A DNA stretch of 64,000 nt from Aeromonas veronii (GTDB taxonomy: Bacteria > Pseudomonadota > Gammaproteobacteria > Enterobacterales > Aeromonadaceae): contig NZ_CP157875.1 of assembly GCF_040215105.1 (NCBI RefSeq), forward strand, positions 1,293,501 through 1,357,500, read 5' to 3'. Below are positions 10,904 to 20,512 of this stretch, one piece after another (position 1 is the stretch's first letter; every line of letters starts with the position of its first letter). The notes under the pieces were generated by a model. The model searched no databases, was not told the DNA's origin, and worked only from the letters and a program-made list of their open reading frames with translations. The position numbers were made by a program, and so were the translations under genes.

Positions 10904-11884
10904 ATGAGTTCAGACATGTACCAGAGCCGCAGTGTAGTGGCTTATGCCCCGGCCTCCAGCGCCAATCTGAGCGTGGGCTTCGATGTGTTGGGGGCGGCGC
11001 TCGCCCCCGTGGATGGCTCCCTCCTGGGGGATCGTGTCCAGGTCAAGGCGGCAGAGGTGCCGTTTGAGCTGTCGGCTGTGGGGCGCTATGCCCACAAGTT
11101 GCCGGACGATCCCAAAAAGAACATCCTCTACGACTGCTGGGTCGGCTACGGCGAGGCGCTCGCCAAGCTGGGCAAGGCACTGCGGCCGCTGGAGATGGTG
11201 CTGGAGAAGAACCTGCCGGTGGGTTCCGGCATGGGCTCCAGCGCCTGCAGCGTGGTGGCGGCCCTGGAGGGGCTCAACGCCTTCCACGACAACCCGCTGA
11301 GTGAGCACGATCTTCTGCTGCTGATGGGGGAGATGGAAGGACGTATCTCTGGCTCCGTGCACTACGACAACGTGGCCCCCTGCTATCTCGGCGGTATGCA
11401 GCTGATCGTGGAAGAAGCAGGCGTCATCAGCCAGGGTATTCCGGTGTTCGAGGAGTGGTACTGGGTGGTCTGCTACCCGGGCACCGTGGTCTCCACCGCC
11501 GCCGCCCGCGCCATCCTGCCGGCCCAGTATCGCCGTCAGGATTGCCTCACCTACGGTCGTCGACTGGCGGCCTTCGTGCATGCAAGCTACACCCGCCAGG
11601 AAGGGCTGGCCGCCAGCGTCTTGAAAGACGTGATTGCCGAGCCCTACCGCGCGGCCCTGATCGAGGGTTTCAACGAGGTGCGGGCCCAGGCCGCCCAGAA
11701 CGGGGCGCTTGCCACCGGCATCTCGGGCTCCGGCCCCAGCGTCTTCGTGGTGATGAAGGATCTGGCCCAGGCCGAGCGCATGAAGGATTGGATGGACGCA
11801 CATTTCGTGCAGAACGAAGATGGATTTGCCCGGGTCTGCAAATTGGACATGGCCGGGGCACGGGTAACAGGAAGCGAGCTATGA
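10904..11884 (+). CDS. thrB: ThrB, homoserine kinase
   Basis: GHMP-family kinase that phosphorylates homoserine with ATP. Length is 326 aa (E. coli 310). The ATP loop [17 protein letters not shown] is near residues 106-121, the N-terminal substrate motif [17 protein letters not shown] near 14-30, and the C-terminal [12 protein letters not shown] motif near 280. It begins 2 nt after the thrA stop, so translation is probably coupled. ATG 10904 is the first start; ATG 10916 is a possible internal one. It overlaps thrC by 4 nt (ATGA). Confidence 0.96.
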   Translation: MSSDMYQSRSVVAYAPASSANLSVGFDVLGAALAPVDGSLLGDRVQVKAAEVPFELSAVGRYAHKLPDDPKKNILYDCWVGYGEALAKLGKALRPLEMVLEKNLPVGSGMGSSACSVVAALEGLNAFHDNPLSEHDLLLLMGEMEGRISGSVHYDNVAPCYLGGMQLIVEEAGVISQGIPVFEEWYWVVCYPGTVVSTAAARAILPAQYRRQDCLTYGRRLAAFVHASYTRQEGLAASVLKDVIAEPYRAALIEGFNEVRAQAAQNGALATGISGSGPSVFVVMKDLAQAERMKDWMDAHFVQNEDGFARVCKLDMAGARVTGSEL

Positions 11885-13155
11885 ATCTTTACAATATCAA
11901 GGACAAGAGTGAACAGGTCAGCTTCGCCCAGGCGGTGCGCCAGGGGTTGGGCCGTGAACAGGGGCTCTTCTTCCCCGAGAAACTGGAACCGCTGGCCGAT
12001 GTGGATGCCTTGCTGGACTTGCCGCTGGCCGAGCGCTCGGTGCGCATCATCAGCCACCTGCTGGGGGATGAAGTACCTGCCGCTAAAGTGAGTGAGTTGA
12101 TCGACGCAGCCTTCACCTTCCCCGCGCCCCTGGTGAAGCTCAAAGACAATACCTATGCCCTGGAGCTGTTCCACGGCCCGACCCTGGCGTTCAAGGACTT
12201 CGGCGGCCGCTTCATGGCCCAGTGCCTGGCCGCGTTCAGAACCAACGACAAGATCACCATACTCACCGCCACCTCCGGCGATACCGGCGCCGCCGTGGCC
12301 CACGCCTTCTACGGGCTGGAGGGAATAGAGGTGGTCATCCTCTACCCCAAGGGCAAGATCAGCCCCTTGCAGGAGGCGCTGTTCTGCACCCTGGGCGGCA
12401 ACATCCGCACCATCGCCATCGACGGCGACTTCGACGCCTGTCAGGCGCTGGTGAAACAGGCCTTCGACGATGAAGCGCTGAAAAAGGCCATCGGCCTGAA
12501 CTCCGCCAACTCCATCAATATCAGCCGCCTGCTGGCGCAGGTCTGCTACTACTTCGAGGCCGTGGCCCAGCTGCCGAAAGCCGATCGTGCCAAGGCGGTC
12601 ATCAGCGTGCCGTCCGGCAACTTCGGCAACCTGACCGCAGGTCTGATTGCCAAGGCGCTGGGGCTGCCGGTGAAACGCTTCATCGCCGCCACCAACGCCA
12701 ACGATACCGTGCCGCGCTACCTCAAATCCGGCCAGTGGGAGCCGCACCAGACGGTCGCAACGCTCTCCAACGCCATGGACGTGAGCCGCCCCAACAACTG
12801 GCCTAGGGTAGAGGAGCTGTGCCGCCGCAACGGCTGGGCGCTGGAAACCTTAGGGTCAGGCATGCGTGACGATGTCCAGACCCGTGATGCGCTCAAACGC
12901 CTGCACCAGCTGGACTACTTGTGCGAGCCCCACGGCTCCATCGCCTGGGATCTGCTGGGTGAGCAGCTTGGGCAAGACGAAGTGGGGGTGTTCCTGTGCA
13001 CCGCCCATCCCGCCAAGTTCAAGGAGTCGGTGGACGAGATCCTGGGGCTGGATGTGCCTTTGCCAGCACCGCTCGCCAAGCACGCCGTGTTGCCGCTGTT
13101 GTCCCACAACCTGCCGGCGGAGTTCGCCCCGCTACGGGCCTTCCTGCTCGGTTAA
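11881..13155 (+). CDS. thrC: ThrC, threonine synthase
   Basis: PLP enzyme converting O-phosphohomoserine to threonine. Length is 424 aa (E. coli 428). The PLP lysine is Lys105 in [28 protein letters not shown] and [13 protein letters not shown] are the phosphate and PLP-ring motifs. It overlaps the thrB stop by ATGA and is followed by a strong terminator at 13164, closing thrLABC. Confidence 0.97.
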   Translation: MNLYNIKDKSEQVSFAQAVRQGLGREQGLFFPEKLEPLADVDALLDLPLAERSVRIISHLLGDEVPAAKVSELIDAAFTFPAPLVKLKDNTYALELFHGPTLAFKDFGGRFMAQCLAAFRTNDKITILTATSGDTGAAVAHAFYGLEGIEVVILYPKGKISPLQEALFCTLGGNIRTIAIDGDFDACQALVKQAFDDEALKKAIGLNSANSINISRLLAQVCYYFEAVAQLPKADRAKAVISVPSGNFGNLTAGLIAKALGLPVKRFIAATNANDTVPRYLKSGQWEPHQTVATLSNAMDVSRPNNWPRVEELCRRNGWALETLGSGMRDDVQTRDALKRLHQLDYLCEPHGSIAWDLLGEQLGQDEVGVFLCTAHPAKFKESVDEILGLDVPLPAPLAKHAVLPLLSHNLPAEFAPLRAFLLG

Positions 13156-13163
13156 GCGACCTG

Positions 13164-13196
13164 AAACATCCCCCGGCCCCGGGGGATGTTTGTTTT
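13164..13196 (+). terminator. Terminator of thrABC
   Basis: Stem AAACATCCCCCGG/CCGGGGGATGTTT with a tiny loop, then TGTTTTTG, 9 nt after the thrC stop. Confidence 0.9.
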
Positions 13197-13249
13197 TGGG
13201 CAGAGGCTGAAACCGTCTTGGATTAACCCAGAGGATTGAGGAGCAGAGC

Positions 13250-13651
13250 ATGAGCCAGCATCCCCTACGTTCACTTATCGAGACCTGCGACGCCGCCATC
13301 TCCCGGCGCGACTTCGATGCCCTGATGGCCTTCTACGCCGAGGACGCCGCCCTGGTGGTCAAACCCGGCATGGTGGTACGCGGCATCCCCGCCATCCGCC
13401 GCGCCTTCGGGGCCATCTCGGATTACTTTGACGGGCAGCTAGAGGTCACTCAGGGCGCCATGGAGGTGATCGAGGGGGCCGACAATGCCCTGGTGATCAT
13501 GGAGACCCGGCTGCGTTACCCGGACGGGCAAGGCTATTGGATCGATGAAACCCGCCGCGCCACCTATGTGTTTCGCAAAGAAGCCGATGGGCAGTGGCGC
13601 TGCACCATCGACAACTCCTACGGCACTGCGCTGCTGGCGGCAGCCTTGTAA
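13250..13651 (+). CDS. NTF2-like (SnoaL/DUF4440-type) protein
   Basis: 133 aa with the cone-shaped NTF2-like pattern: helix ETCDAAISRRDFDALMAFYAEDAALVV, then RGIPAIRRAF, then strands VTQGAMEVIEGADNALVIMETRLRY and TYVFRKEADGQWRCTIDNSYG. Such proteins are hydratases, isomerases or small-molecule binders; no catalytic residue set points to one reaction. It has its own start (GAGGAGCAGAGC before ATG 13250) after the thr terminator, and is probably monocistronic. Confidence 0.75.
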   Translation: MSQHPLRSLIETCDAAISRRDFDALMAFYAEDAALVVKPGMVVRGIPAIRRAFGAISDYFDGQLEVTQGAMEVIEGADNALVIMETRLRYPDGQGYWIDETRRATYVFRKEADGQWRCTIDNSYGTALLAAAL

Positions 13652-14656
13652 GAGTGCAGCCACAAGATGCCTGATGAGGCTTGACTCATCCAAGGTCTGG
13701 TATGCACTGTGTCGGCCTAACCTTTGTCCCTGCCGCTCACTGTCATCGGTTCAGACGGCTTATGCCATTACCGCCAGCAGCGTCCCCAGAGCTGCCAAAC
13801 AGAGAGTGTGTTTCCTGCGGTGCCACAGAGCACAAGGCGAAGTGGCGCAGGACAATCCATCCATCCCATCCATCGCATTGGTTCTTATATTCAGCCTTTT
13901 TCGACTCTTCTTTCACTCGTTCGCCGTGGATGTGGTTGAGTCAGGTGCGGATCCTGGGATGTGGGCTTGCCGAAAACTCGTGCTGCGATGTCGCCACCTT
14001 ATTTCGTCAGGGTAACTTGCTGTGTCGATAGATGATTGATTGTCTCTATTTGTAACGTCATGAACATCGATCACATGGTTACCATCAGCCGCTACTTCGA
14101 AATATAAATTATTAATAGTTATGGGTGACGCCAATTATATTGGTGTAATGGGTCTTTTATTGTTATTGGTGCTTGGGTTGATATATTTTTCGCTCCTGAT
14201 TGAAGAAGGGCTCTCATGTTGATGGGTAATGTTTTGATACATTCTGAAATGCAGTAATAAAAATCATTCCCAAATATATGCACCATTTCAATGCATTTAT
14301 GTGTGCCAATTCTGTGTTTTTAAATATCTGATAACAAAATAATGAAATCGATTTCTTGTTTGAAGTTAATGCTCTAGTAATATTAATCAACATCCAACAA
14401 GTTAAACTGATAAATGAAATAATGCATTAACAATTTATCGATTAAATAAATTAAATGAAATTAATTCAATGTCATAAAACGGTATAAAACACCAGTTCAT
14501 TTCTCTTCTCATATTTATTCAAGTTGGTTAATGTTCATTTGCACGGAAAATCAAGTTGTATGCGCCGCGTCTCTTGTTTGATGGATACAAGTTCGTGGCG
14601 CGGAATGAATCTCAAGCGCTACATCTTCTCAACAAATGTCATATGGAGTTTTGCTG
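13652..14656. other. 1-kb stretch without a confident gene, AT-rich in its second half
   Basis: From about 14050 the base composition drops well below the flanks, with runs such as ATAAATTATTAATAG. I see no terminator, RNA gene or convincing long ORF. A 33-codon hydrophobic ORF at 14121-14222 has no clear Shine-Dalgarno sequence. The AT-rich part probably contains the promoter of the two small exported proteins that follow. Confidence 0.6.
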
Positions 14657-14857
14657 ATGAAAAAATGGGTCATGATGCTGGCTGCTGCCAGCTTGCTGAT
14701 GTCTCTGGCGGGCTGCATCGTAGTCCCTCCGGGAGGACATGATGGTGCTCAACAAGGCGCGGAGATGATTACACGCGATGGGGTAACACTGCCGGATTGT
14801 GGAACTTTGCCCGATGCAAGCCAGGCCGATAATGGCTCCCGTTGCTGGTATCGCTGA
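14657..14857 (+). CDS. Small predicted lipoprotein
   Basis: 66 aa. Lys-rich start MKKW, hydrophobic core, lipobox SLAGC with Cys20, then a short mature chain with two further cysteines (DCGTLPD, SRCWYR). No family recognised. ATG 14657 is preceded by GGAG at a good distance; a more upstream ATG at 14636 would disrupt the signal. It lies 15 nt before another exported protein, so the two are probably co-transcribed. Position after an AT-rich stretch hints at later acquisition. Confidence 0.65.
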   Translation: MKKWVMMLAAASLLMSLAGCIVVPPGGHDGAQQGAEMITRDGVTLPDCGTLPDASQADNGSRCWYR

Positions 14858-14872
14858 TATAAAGGATTACTT

Positions 14873-15280
14873 ATGAAAAACAGTTCTCTTTTATTGGTGG
14901 CATGTGTCGCGGGCTTTCTTGCCCAGCCGGCATTTGCCATTAGCCAGGCATACCGGGATCAGTTGGAGAAATCGGGTTGTACTCAGCTGAGTGAAGCCAA
15001 TGGGGAGTGCGATTCAAGTCGCCCCAGATATCACAGGGACGATGTCGAATCAGACGCTACCGATAGCGACGAGGCAGCATATCTGCAGTCAGTCAGAAAG
15101 GTTGCGCGGGATCTTAACTCGCATATTGCGGGTAAATATCAGGGGCAGGCCGTAGATTATATGGCCAGGAAAGGGTGGCATCATGCTAATGAAGAGCGCA
15201 CCCGCTGGGTAAAATCCGGTTATGTCGTTGATTTTGATATGGACTCATCGGGGCGACTGGAGGGCGTCACGGTAGAGTAA
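14873..15280 (+). CDS. Exported protein of unknown function
   Basis: 135 aa with a Sec signal peptide ending AQPAFA at about residue 22. The mature part has one Cys pair (SGCTQL and GECDSS), an acidic linker (DDVESDATDSDEA) and a helical stretch YLQSVRKVARDLNSHI, ending in YVVDFDMDSSGRLEGVTVE. No domain recognised; periplasmic or secreted by inference. It is second in a two-gene unit with the lipoprotein at 14657. ATG 14873 has AAAGGATTACTT upstream. Confidence 0.65.
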   Translation: MKNSSLLLVACVAGFLAQPAFAISQAYRDQLEKSGCTQLSEANGECDSSRPRYHRDDVESDATDSDEAAYLQSVRKVARDLNSHIAGKYQGQAVDYMARKGWHHANEERTRWVKSGYVVDFDMDSSGRLEGVTVE

Positions 15281-15797
15281 GCACTTCCAACACCAACATT
15301 CTTTGGCACACTTTGTTATTGGAACTTTCCGCCTTGCGACGCGACTCCTGAATAGCGACCAAGGCGGCTTTTTATATGTGTTTCTGCCATCACCGAAGAC
15401 TGGTCTGCGCAAAATGAGTGGGTAAAAAAACCTCTGACGCAGAGTCATCAAATACTCTTCCATCGAAAAACCCTGAATAAAAGCAAGCCAACAGAGTGTA
15501 CTCCCACACAAGTGCCCCGGATGATATGGCAGAATAACCCGTGGTCATTATGTCATTAGGCAGTGATTGCTGCTGATAAGTGGTGGTCTGATGATCTCTT
15601 GTATCGTGAAGGGTTAGAGAGGCGGGATAATGCGTGCATGGGCGAAAATACAGCGATTCTCGACCTATTGACCTTATCCCTCCCGGCTGTTAATCAGGGT
15701 GCTGCTTGAAAACCATCATGGACGAGCAAGGCCGCAGACTTCCCATGGGCGCGGCCGACTGACAACAACAAAACCACAGTGCAGGGAGCAAACCATC
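15281..15797. other. 517-nt gene-free stretch
   Basis: Contains a possible terminator at 15328-15373 (stem CCGCCTTG/CAAGGCGG around a 22-nt loop, then CTTTTTAT). The remainder shows no supported gene or RNA. Confidence 0.5.
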
Positions 15798-16064
15798 ATG
15801 TGGCCGTACCGAAAGATAGTGACCCAGTCCCTCAAGACGCCGCTGGCGATCGCCAGGATCCTTTTTTACCTCGCCCTGTTAATGGTGGCGCCACTACCGA
15901 TGATGATGTTTTCGGGCTTGTACGGGTCGGTTCTGGGTGGGGCATATGTCATCCTGTTCTTGCTGCCCATAGCCATGGTGTTGATGCTGATATCGAGCCT
16001 CATGGCCATCCTGATCGCCATGGTGGAGGCGAAAAACAAGAGTCATCCCCGCGGCGAGTGGTGA
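15798..16064 (+). CDS. Small two-pass membrane protein
   Basis: 88 aa with two predicted transmembrane segments, about 18-40 (ARILFYLALLMVAPLPMMMF) and 47-78 (GGAYVILFLLPIAMVLMLIS and onward), and a charged C-terminus EAKNKSHPRGEW. No family recognised. The start at ATG 15798 has GGGAGC upstream; the in-frame upstream extension has no membrane character. A short GC hairpin with T-run at 16147-16167 may terminate it. Confidence 0.55.
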   Translation: MWPYRKIVTQSLKTPLAIARILFYLALLMVAPLPMMMFSGLYGSVLGGAYVILFLLPIAMVLMLISSLMAILIAMVEAKNKSHPRGEW

Positions 16065-16440
16065 TGCAGGGGCCGTTGTTGATCGGCGGCCTTGAGCAAA
16101 GCCCTGTGATGGCCGTTATTCATGTCCAACAGCCGACCTCGGGATGGGGCGGCTTTCGCCCGTTTTTGAGGTGAATCAAGCGTGCCTTGAGTGTCGGTTG
16201 ACCTTGCCGCCGGCTTTGGGTTAGCCTCTGGGCTCCCTTGATACCCGAGTATTTCCTCCGATGCGCATTTAACCTGTCCGCACCCCTTATTGTCTTTGTC
16301 CTCGTTCTGCGAGGCCGGGTGCGTCTTTACCGTGACAGGTTGATGTTGATTCCTCATTGCTTCTTATCCGTGGACGTACGTCCCTGTCATTTGGCTTGGC
16401 TCTTGGCTTGATGCTCCGGCATTGACCCACAGGAGTACAG
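16065..16440. other. 376-nt gene-free stretch before the ABC-F gene
   Basis: Holds the small hairpin GGGCG/CGCCC followed by GTTTTT (about 16147-16167). Otherwise no supported feature apart from the presumed promoter of the ABC-F gene. Confidence 0.5.
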
Positions 16441-18021
16441 ATGACCCCTATCTCATGTCATATCAAACAGTTGCAACTGCCTTATCTGCCCGGCATTGCG
16501 CCCCTCACATTTTCCCTGCCCCAAGGGCCCTGTACCCTGATCGGTCGCAATGGCATCGGCAAGAGCCTGCTGCTGGCGGTGTTGGCCGGTTTGCGCGCCC
16601 CCGTATCGGGCAAGGTGGAATGGGATCAGCCCATCGCCTGGCTTTCCCAATTTGCGCCCGAGCATGAGGGCTCAGTGGCCGACCTTATTGGCTGGGGGGA
16701 GGCCCTGGGCGCCCTTGAGCGCATCGAGCAGGGCAGTATCGACAGTCGGGATTTCGATCTGTTGGCAGAGCGCTGGACCCTGCGAGAGGATCTCGCGGCG
16801 CTGCTGGCTAAGACCAATCTGGCTGTCGATCTCAAGCAACCACAGACCTGTTTAAGCGGTGGTCAACTCACCCGGTTAAGGCTGTTGGCGCTCTTTGCCA
16901 ACCCGGATCATTTCCTGCTGCTGGATGAGCCTGACAATCATCTCGACGCCGAGGGTATCGACTGGCTGGGGCAACTGCTGGCGCGCCACCCTGGCGGTTA
17001 TCTGCTGGTGAGCCACGACCGGCGGCTGCTCAATCAGGCCCAGCAACTGTTCGAGTTAAGCGAGCAGGGGCTGCAAAGCTCGCAGCTTTCATTCCAGGCC
17101 TATCTGCAGCAGCAGGTACAGGAGCAGGCCGCCAGACACGCGCGCCTGGATCAGGCAGTACGCAACGAGAAGGCGGCGGCCCAGGCGCTGCAAAGGGTGC
17201 GCGAGCAGGCGGCAAAGCGCGCCAGTCAGGGACGGCGGGATCGCGGCTCTCAGGCCAAGGTGCTGCTGGATTTCAAAGCGGATCAAGCGGGCAAGTCCCT
17301 TGGCAAGGTGCTGGATCGCCATGAGCGTGGTCATCAGCAGTTGCTGGGGCTCAAGGCGGATGCGGCCGCCGCGCTGGCGGCGGTACAACCCCTGCGCATG
17401 CAGTGGCAGTATGGGGGGGATGCCAGCAAACCGGGCAGTGCCCAGCCGCTGGCTATCACGGAGGCTTGTCATCCCCGTTGGCATAATCAGAGCGTCAGCC
17501 TGGTGCTGCAACGGGGGGATCGCTGCCTGCTCAGCGGCAAGAACGGCAGCGGCAAGTCGAGCCTGCTCAAGATGCTGCGCGGGGATCTTGCGCCCGAGTC
17601 GGGTTCCTACCGGATCAGCGCCAGGCTTGCCTGTCTGGATCAGGGATTGAGTCTTATCGACACGGCGCTCAGTCCGCTTGCCAACTTGCTGGCGGTGGCG
17701 CCGACACTGGCTGAGAGCGAGGCGAGAACCCGGCTGGCGGGTATCGGATTGCGGCGAGACAGAGCCTTGCAACCGAGCCATAGCTTGAGCGGCGGCGAGC
17801 GGTTGAAATTGGGACTCTTGATGGTGTTGGCACAACAGCCAGACCTGCTACTGCTCGACGAGCCGGACAACCATCTGGACCATGCCTCCCGCCAGTTGCT
17901 TATTCAGGTGCTGGCCGACTATCCGGGCACCCTGCTGCTTGTCTCCCACGATCCCGAGTTTGTGGCCGGGGTGGGGATTGAAAGGAAGTATCGGCTGGAG
18001 GAGCAGAGAGTTAACAAGTGA
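16441..18021 (+). CDS. ABC-F family ATPase
   Basis: 526 aa, two ABC ATPase domains in one chain and no membrane domain, so a soluble ABC-F protein. Domain 1: Walker A GRNGIGKS (35-42), signature LSGGQLTRLRLLAL, Walker B LLLDEPDNHLD. Linker about 225-310 is rich in Gln, Arg and Lys (QEQAARHARLDQAVRNEKAA). Domain 2: SGKNGSGKSS and LSGGERLKLGLL with LLLLDEPDNHLD. ABC-F proteins act on the ribosome (EttA, Uup, YheS) or give antibiotic resistance. The short linker and both DEPDNHLD motifs do not decide which. ATG 16441 has AGGAG upstream. Confidence 0.85.
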   Translation: MTPISCHIKQLQLPYLPGIAPLTFSLPQGPCTLIGRNGIGKSLLLAVLAGLRAPVSGKVEWDQPIAWLSQFAPEHEGSVADLIGWGEALGALERIEQGSIDSRDFDLLAERWTLREDLAALLAKTNLAVDLKQPQTCLSGGQLTRLRLLALFANPDHFLLLDEPDNHLDAEGIDWLGQLLARHPGGYLLVSHDRRLLNQAQQLFELSEQGLQSSQLSFQAYLQQQVQEQAARHARLDQAVRNEKAAAQALQRVREQAAKRASQGRRDRGSQAKVLLDFKADQAGKSLGKVLDRHERGHQQLLGLKADAAAALAAVQPLRMQWQYGGDASKPGSAQPLAITEACHPRWHNQSVSLVLQRGDRCLLSGKNGSGKSSLLKMLRGDLAPESGSYRISARLACLDQGLSLIDTALSPLANLLAVAPTLAESEARTRLAGIGLRRDRALQPSHSLSGGERLKLGLLMVLAQQPDLLLLDEPDNHLDHASRQLLIQVLADYPGTLLLVSHDPEFVAGVGIERKYRLEEQRVNK

Positions 18022-18401
18022 ATCGGAAGTGGACTACGAGTGGCGGTTAGTTAATATTTTTCTATTGTTCGCCATTAACATATGCGAAAGATTGCCGGAT
18101 AAGCCAATTTACGTTGGCCGATATTATATCGGTGTTGGGGATATATATTATATTGTTTGGATGTAGAGGTTCCTGTATATATAAAGCGAATTTAAATAAT
18201 TCCATTGCTCTAAGTAATGTGATTTTGTCATTAATAAGATCGTTTAAAAATAAATGAGTCCTCCCTCTGTTATGCTTCAGAGGGAGGACTGTCACTACAT
18301 GTCCCATACTGTTTATAATACAATAGGTGTAATTAGTTATTATTTTAAGGTTTGATCTTTCATTGTGATTTCAATGCTAAATAAACAAGTTACGTAGTAA
18401 A
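18022..18401. other. Low-GC gene-free spacer at the left edge of the accessory island
   Basis: Very AT-rich compared with the ABC-F gene before it. It contains the perfect 13-bp inverted repeat at 18257-18290 and nothing else supportable. Confidence 0.55.
18257..18290 (-). terminator. Perfect 13-bp inverted repeat, probable terminator of the ATPase gene
   Basis: AGTCCTCCCTCTG and its exact complement CAGAGGGAGGACT enclose an 8-nt loop. Read on the minus strand, the 3' side runs into CATTTATTTTT, so it fits a terminator about 110 nt behind the broken ATPase gene. Confidence 0.6.
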
Positions 18402-19862
18402 TTAATGAATGTTTAAAAAATCACGGTATGCTAAATGTATTGACCATGTTATTTTGTTGTTAGTATTTTCTATTGAGTTGTATAGATCTGGGTCATCTGT
18501 GAAATGAGTAAATGTTTTTTTATCATCATGTATTCTGGATATTAGACCTAACTTATAAATGAAATATCCAAGGTCTTTAGGGGTGGTGTATGTTTTACCA
18601 TCTACCAGAGGTATTCTATCCTGATTACGCTCTCTAATAAAATTAGATACAATGATTTCATGTAGCTCACTAGATGTGAATTCTTTTTTTGTTGCCCGTA
18701 AAGCATCTATTAGATTTTCTAACTCAAAAAATTGATGCTTGTGTTCTTTTATTAAATCATCCCTTCTATTCCTTCCAAATTCAATGAGTATGAATCTAAT
18801 ATGTTCAATAGCTATTTTTTTAGCGAAAGAGTTTTCTTTTGCTTTTTTACCTGCCATGCGACAGAGTTGCCCCATCCATCTTGGCCTTTTATTTGAAAAT
18901 GCTGAAATGGCTTCAAACATATTCACTTCCGAGTTTCCTCTCCACTCTATGGGAGAACTAAAAACAAGGTCTATTATCTTGTTGTAATCACGACTTAATT
19001 TTAACTTTGCTTCTGAAGATTCCGGATGATTCCTTTGTACATAGGACAAGATTTTCTGTGCTAACATATCCCTCATATGTCGTCTGGTCCAAGTTATTTG
19101 GATTATATATTGTTCTAACTTATCAAGATCTTCTAAATGCTTGAGGCATGACCAAACATCACTTCTTACACTTGCCCTAATATTTAAGCCTTCCAGGGTG
19201 AATGATAGCGATCTTATAGCACTGAAAAATGAACCGACTCTAGCTTGATGCTCAGATGTGTTCTGATATTTTGCGTCAATATCATCTATCAATATCCAAA
19301 TGCTTGAGTTAGTGTGTTTGTCTTGGTAGTTCTGTAGAAGGTTTTTAAGATCTGATGGTTGACTAGTCGTTATTTCTGCATTTAACAAGGGGATTTTGTT
19401 TTTTATTCTGCTAATGATCCCACCAATAAGGTTTTTGCTTTTAAAACCTTCTATCTCAGCAAGCTCAACCATGGTCATCTCATCGCTAGTGAAAGCGAAA
19501 CCAATCCTGTCACCTATTTCGACGATGATTTTCTTACATATAATTTGTTTCCAGTAGTTTTCTAAATATGTATGTTCTTCACCGGAAAAATTGCCAAGAC
19601 CTAATAACTCATTACCTTTCACTCTTATGATTAGAGGTGAATCATATTTTATTTCATGTTTTAATTTGTATTCTAATCTAGACAAAAGTGCAGATTTTCC
19701 CATACCTTTTCTTGCACTGACAATTGATAGGTTTTCGTCAGGGTCAAAGAAGTCATCAAAATCATTATTATCAATATAGTAAGAGTTAAGTATTTATAAG
19801 TCTTCATCTTCTCCGGCTTCATTGCCGAATAATTTCTTATCTTTTAAATTAATGCTTATCAT
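18402..19862 (-). pseudogene. P-loop ATPase gene interrupted by an in-frame stop at codon 23
   Basis: A frame of 487 codons starts at ATG 19862 behind a good Shine-Dalgarno (TAAGGAAAACA) and runs to a stop at 18402, but codon 23 (19796-19794) is TAA. Before the stop the peptide reads LKDKKLFGNEAGEDEDL; after it the same frame continues SYYIDNNDFDDFFDP and the Walker A ARKGMGKSALL (about 50-60). Walker B WILIDDID is near 190-197 and RPRWMGQLCR lies in the C-terminal half. The only ATG after the stop falls inside the P-loop, so reinitiation there would remove it. Low GC and AT-rich codons mark it as foreign. It resembles stand-alone P-loop ATPases found in defence or accessory loci; exact function unknown. 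Confidence 0.75.
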
Positions 19863-20021
19863 TGTTTTCCTTACAAATTTTTTCTTTTTAGAGTTAATAT
19901 AGCGCATGCGTATATAGTGTTGATTTTATGCGTTTAAAATATCCCTCCTTATGTTCAGATGGTTGCTGTTATTAGTAAATTAGACATAGAACTTACAACC
20001 TATGTCCTATTTATAATGATA

Positions 20022-20044
20022 GAGTCTATTTTTAACATAGACTC
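20022..20044 (-). terminator. Hairpin downstream of the membrane-protein gene
   Basis: GAGTCTAT and ATAGACTC form an 8-bp stem with a 7-nt AT loop, 58 nt after the minus-strand stop at 20102. An alternative stem GAGAGT/ACTCTC lies nearer the gene. Weak terminator candidate. Confidence 0.4.
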
Positions 20045-20101
20045 AGAAATTAGCATGACTTACAAAGAGAGTATTTGATAGCTAACTCTCCGAACTGATA
20101 T

Positions 20102-20512
20102 TTAATTACTACTCTCATTGGTCTTCTTGTGTAACAACAAATAAGATATGAATGATGTAATGCATAGTGAACCAAAGAGATATACTAGAATAGATATAAA
20201 TTCATGAAATGTCATTAAAAGGTCGATGAGATTCTCTGATAGTTCACCTTTATATTTGGCTAGTGCACAACTCTTATATCCTTCCTTTGTTATATCGCAC
20301 ATCATTTCTTTGAATGATGGGGATGCAATCCCTGTTGCTACTTCAAAAGCAATCTTCTCCTCATAAGCCGATTGCTCGATAGGTATAGTGGCTGTTATTA
20401 CTTGTTGGGTAGAAATCAACAAAAGAGTCAATAATGCTATAAATCCTTTGAAAAGAGCAATGGATGTTGAACGATGAGAAAAAGACTCCATGAAAGAATT
20501 TATAAATATCAT
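20102..20512 (-). CDS. Two-pass membrane protein in the low-GC island
   Basis: 136 aa. Transmembrane helix about 18-40 (SIALFKGFIALLTLLLISTQ), a roughly 65-residue loop with two cysteines (MMCDITKEGYKSCALAKY), and a second helix about 104-127 (HEFISILVYLFGSLCITSFI), ending in a short polar tail LLHKKTNESSN. The loop is probably periplasmic with a disulfide; this is inference. No family recognised. ATG 20512 is preceded by AAGGAAATAAT, the same style of site as the ATPase gene 239 nt downstream on the same strand, so the two may form one locus. Strong AT bias. Confidence 0.65.
   Translation of the reverse strand: MIFINSFMESFSHRSTSIALFKGFIALLTLLLISTQQVITATIPIEQSAYEEKIAFEVATGIASPSFKEMMCDITKEGYKSCALAKYKGELSENLIDLLMTFHEFISILVYLFGSLCITSFISYLLLHKKTNESSN

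Noticed and set aside
13913..14134. Minus-strand 73-codon frame starting NNLYFEVAADGNHVIDVHDV
   Set aside because: The first half looks protein-like, but it starts with TTG without a ribosome site and the second half is an arbitrary Ser/Thr/Arg mix. It may be an old remnant; not enough to call.
15245..15511. Minus-strand 88-codon ORF beyond the exported-protein gene
   Set aside because: It covers the probable terminator of that gene, is rich in Arg/Cys/Trp as shadow frames are, and has no upstream Shine-Dalgarno.
18062..18307. Minus-strand 81-codon ORF in the low-GC spacer
   Set aside because: It runs straight through the 13-bp inverted repeat, has no ribosome site and no recognisable pattern.
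19591..19779. Plus-strand 62-codon ORF opposite the ATPase P-loop
   Set aside because: Antisense frame within a clearly coding region; no independent signal.
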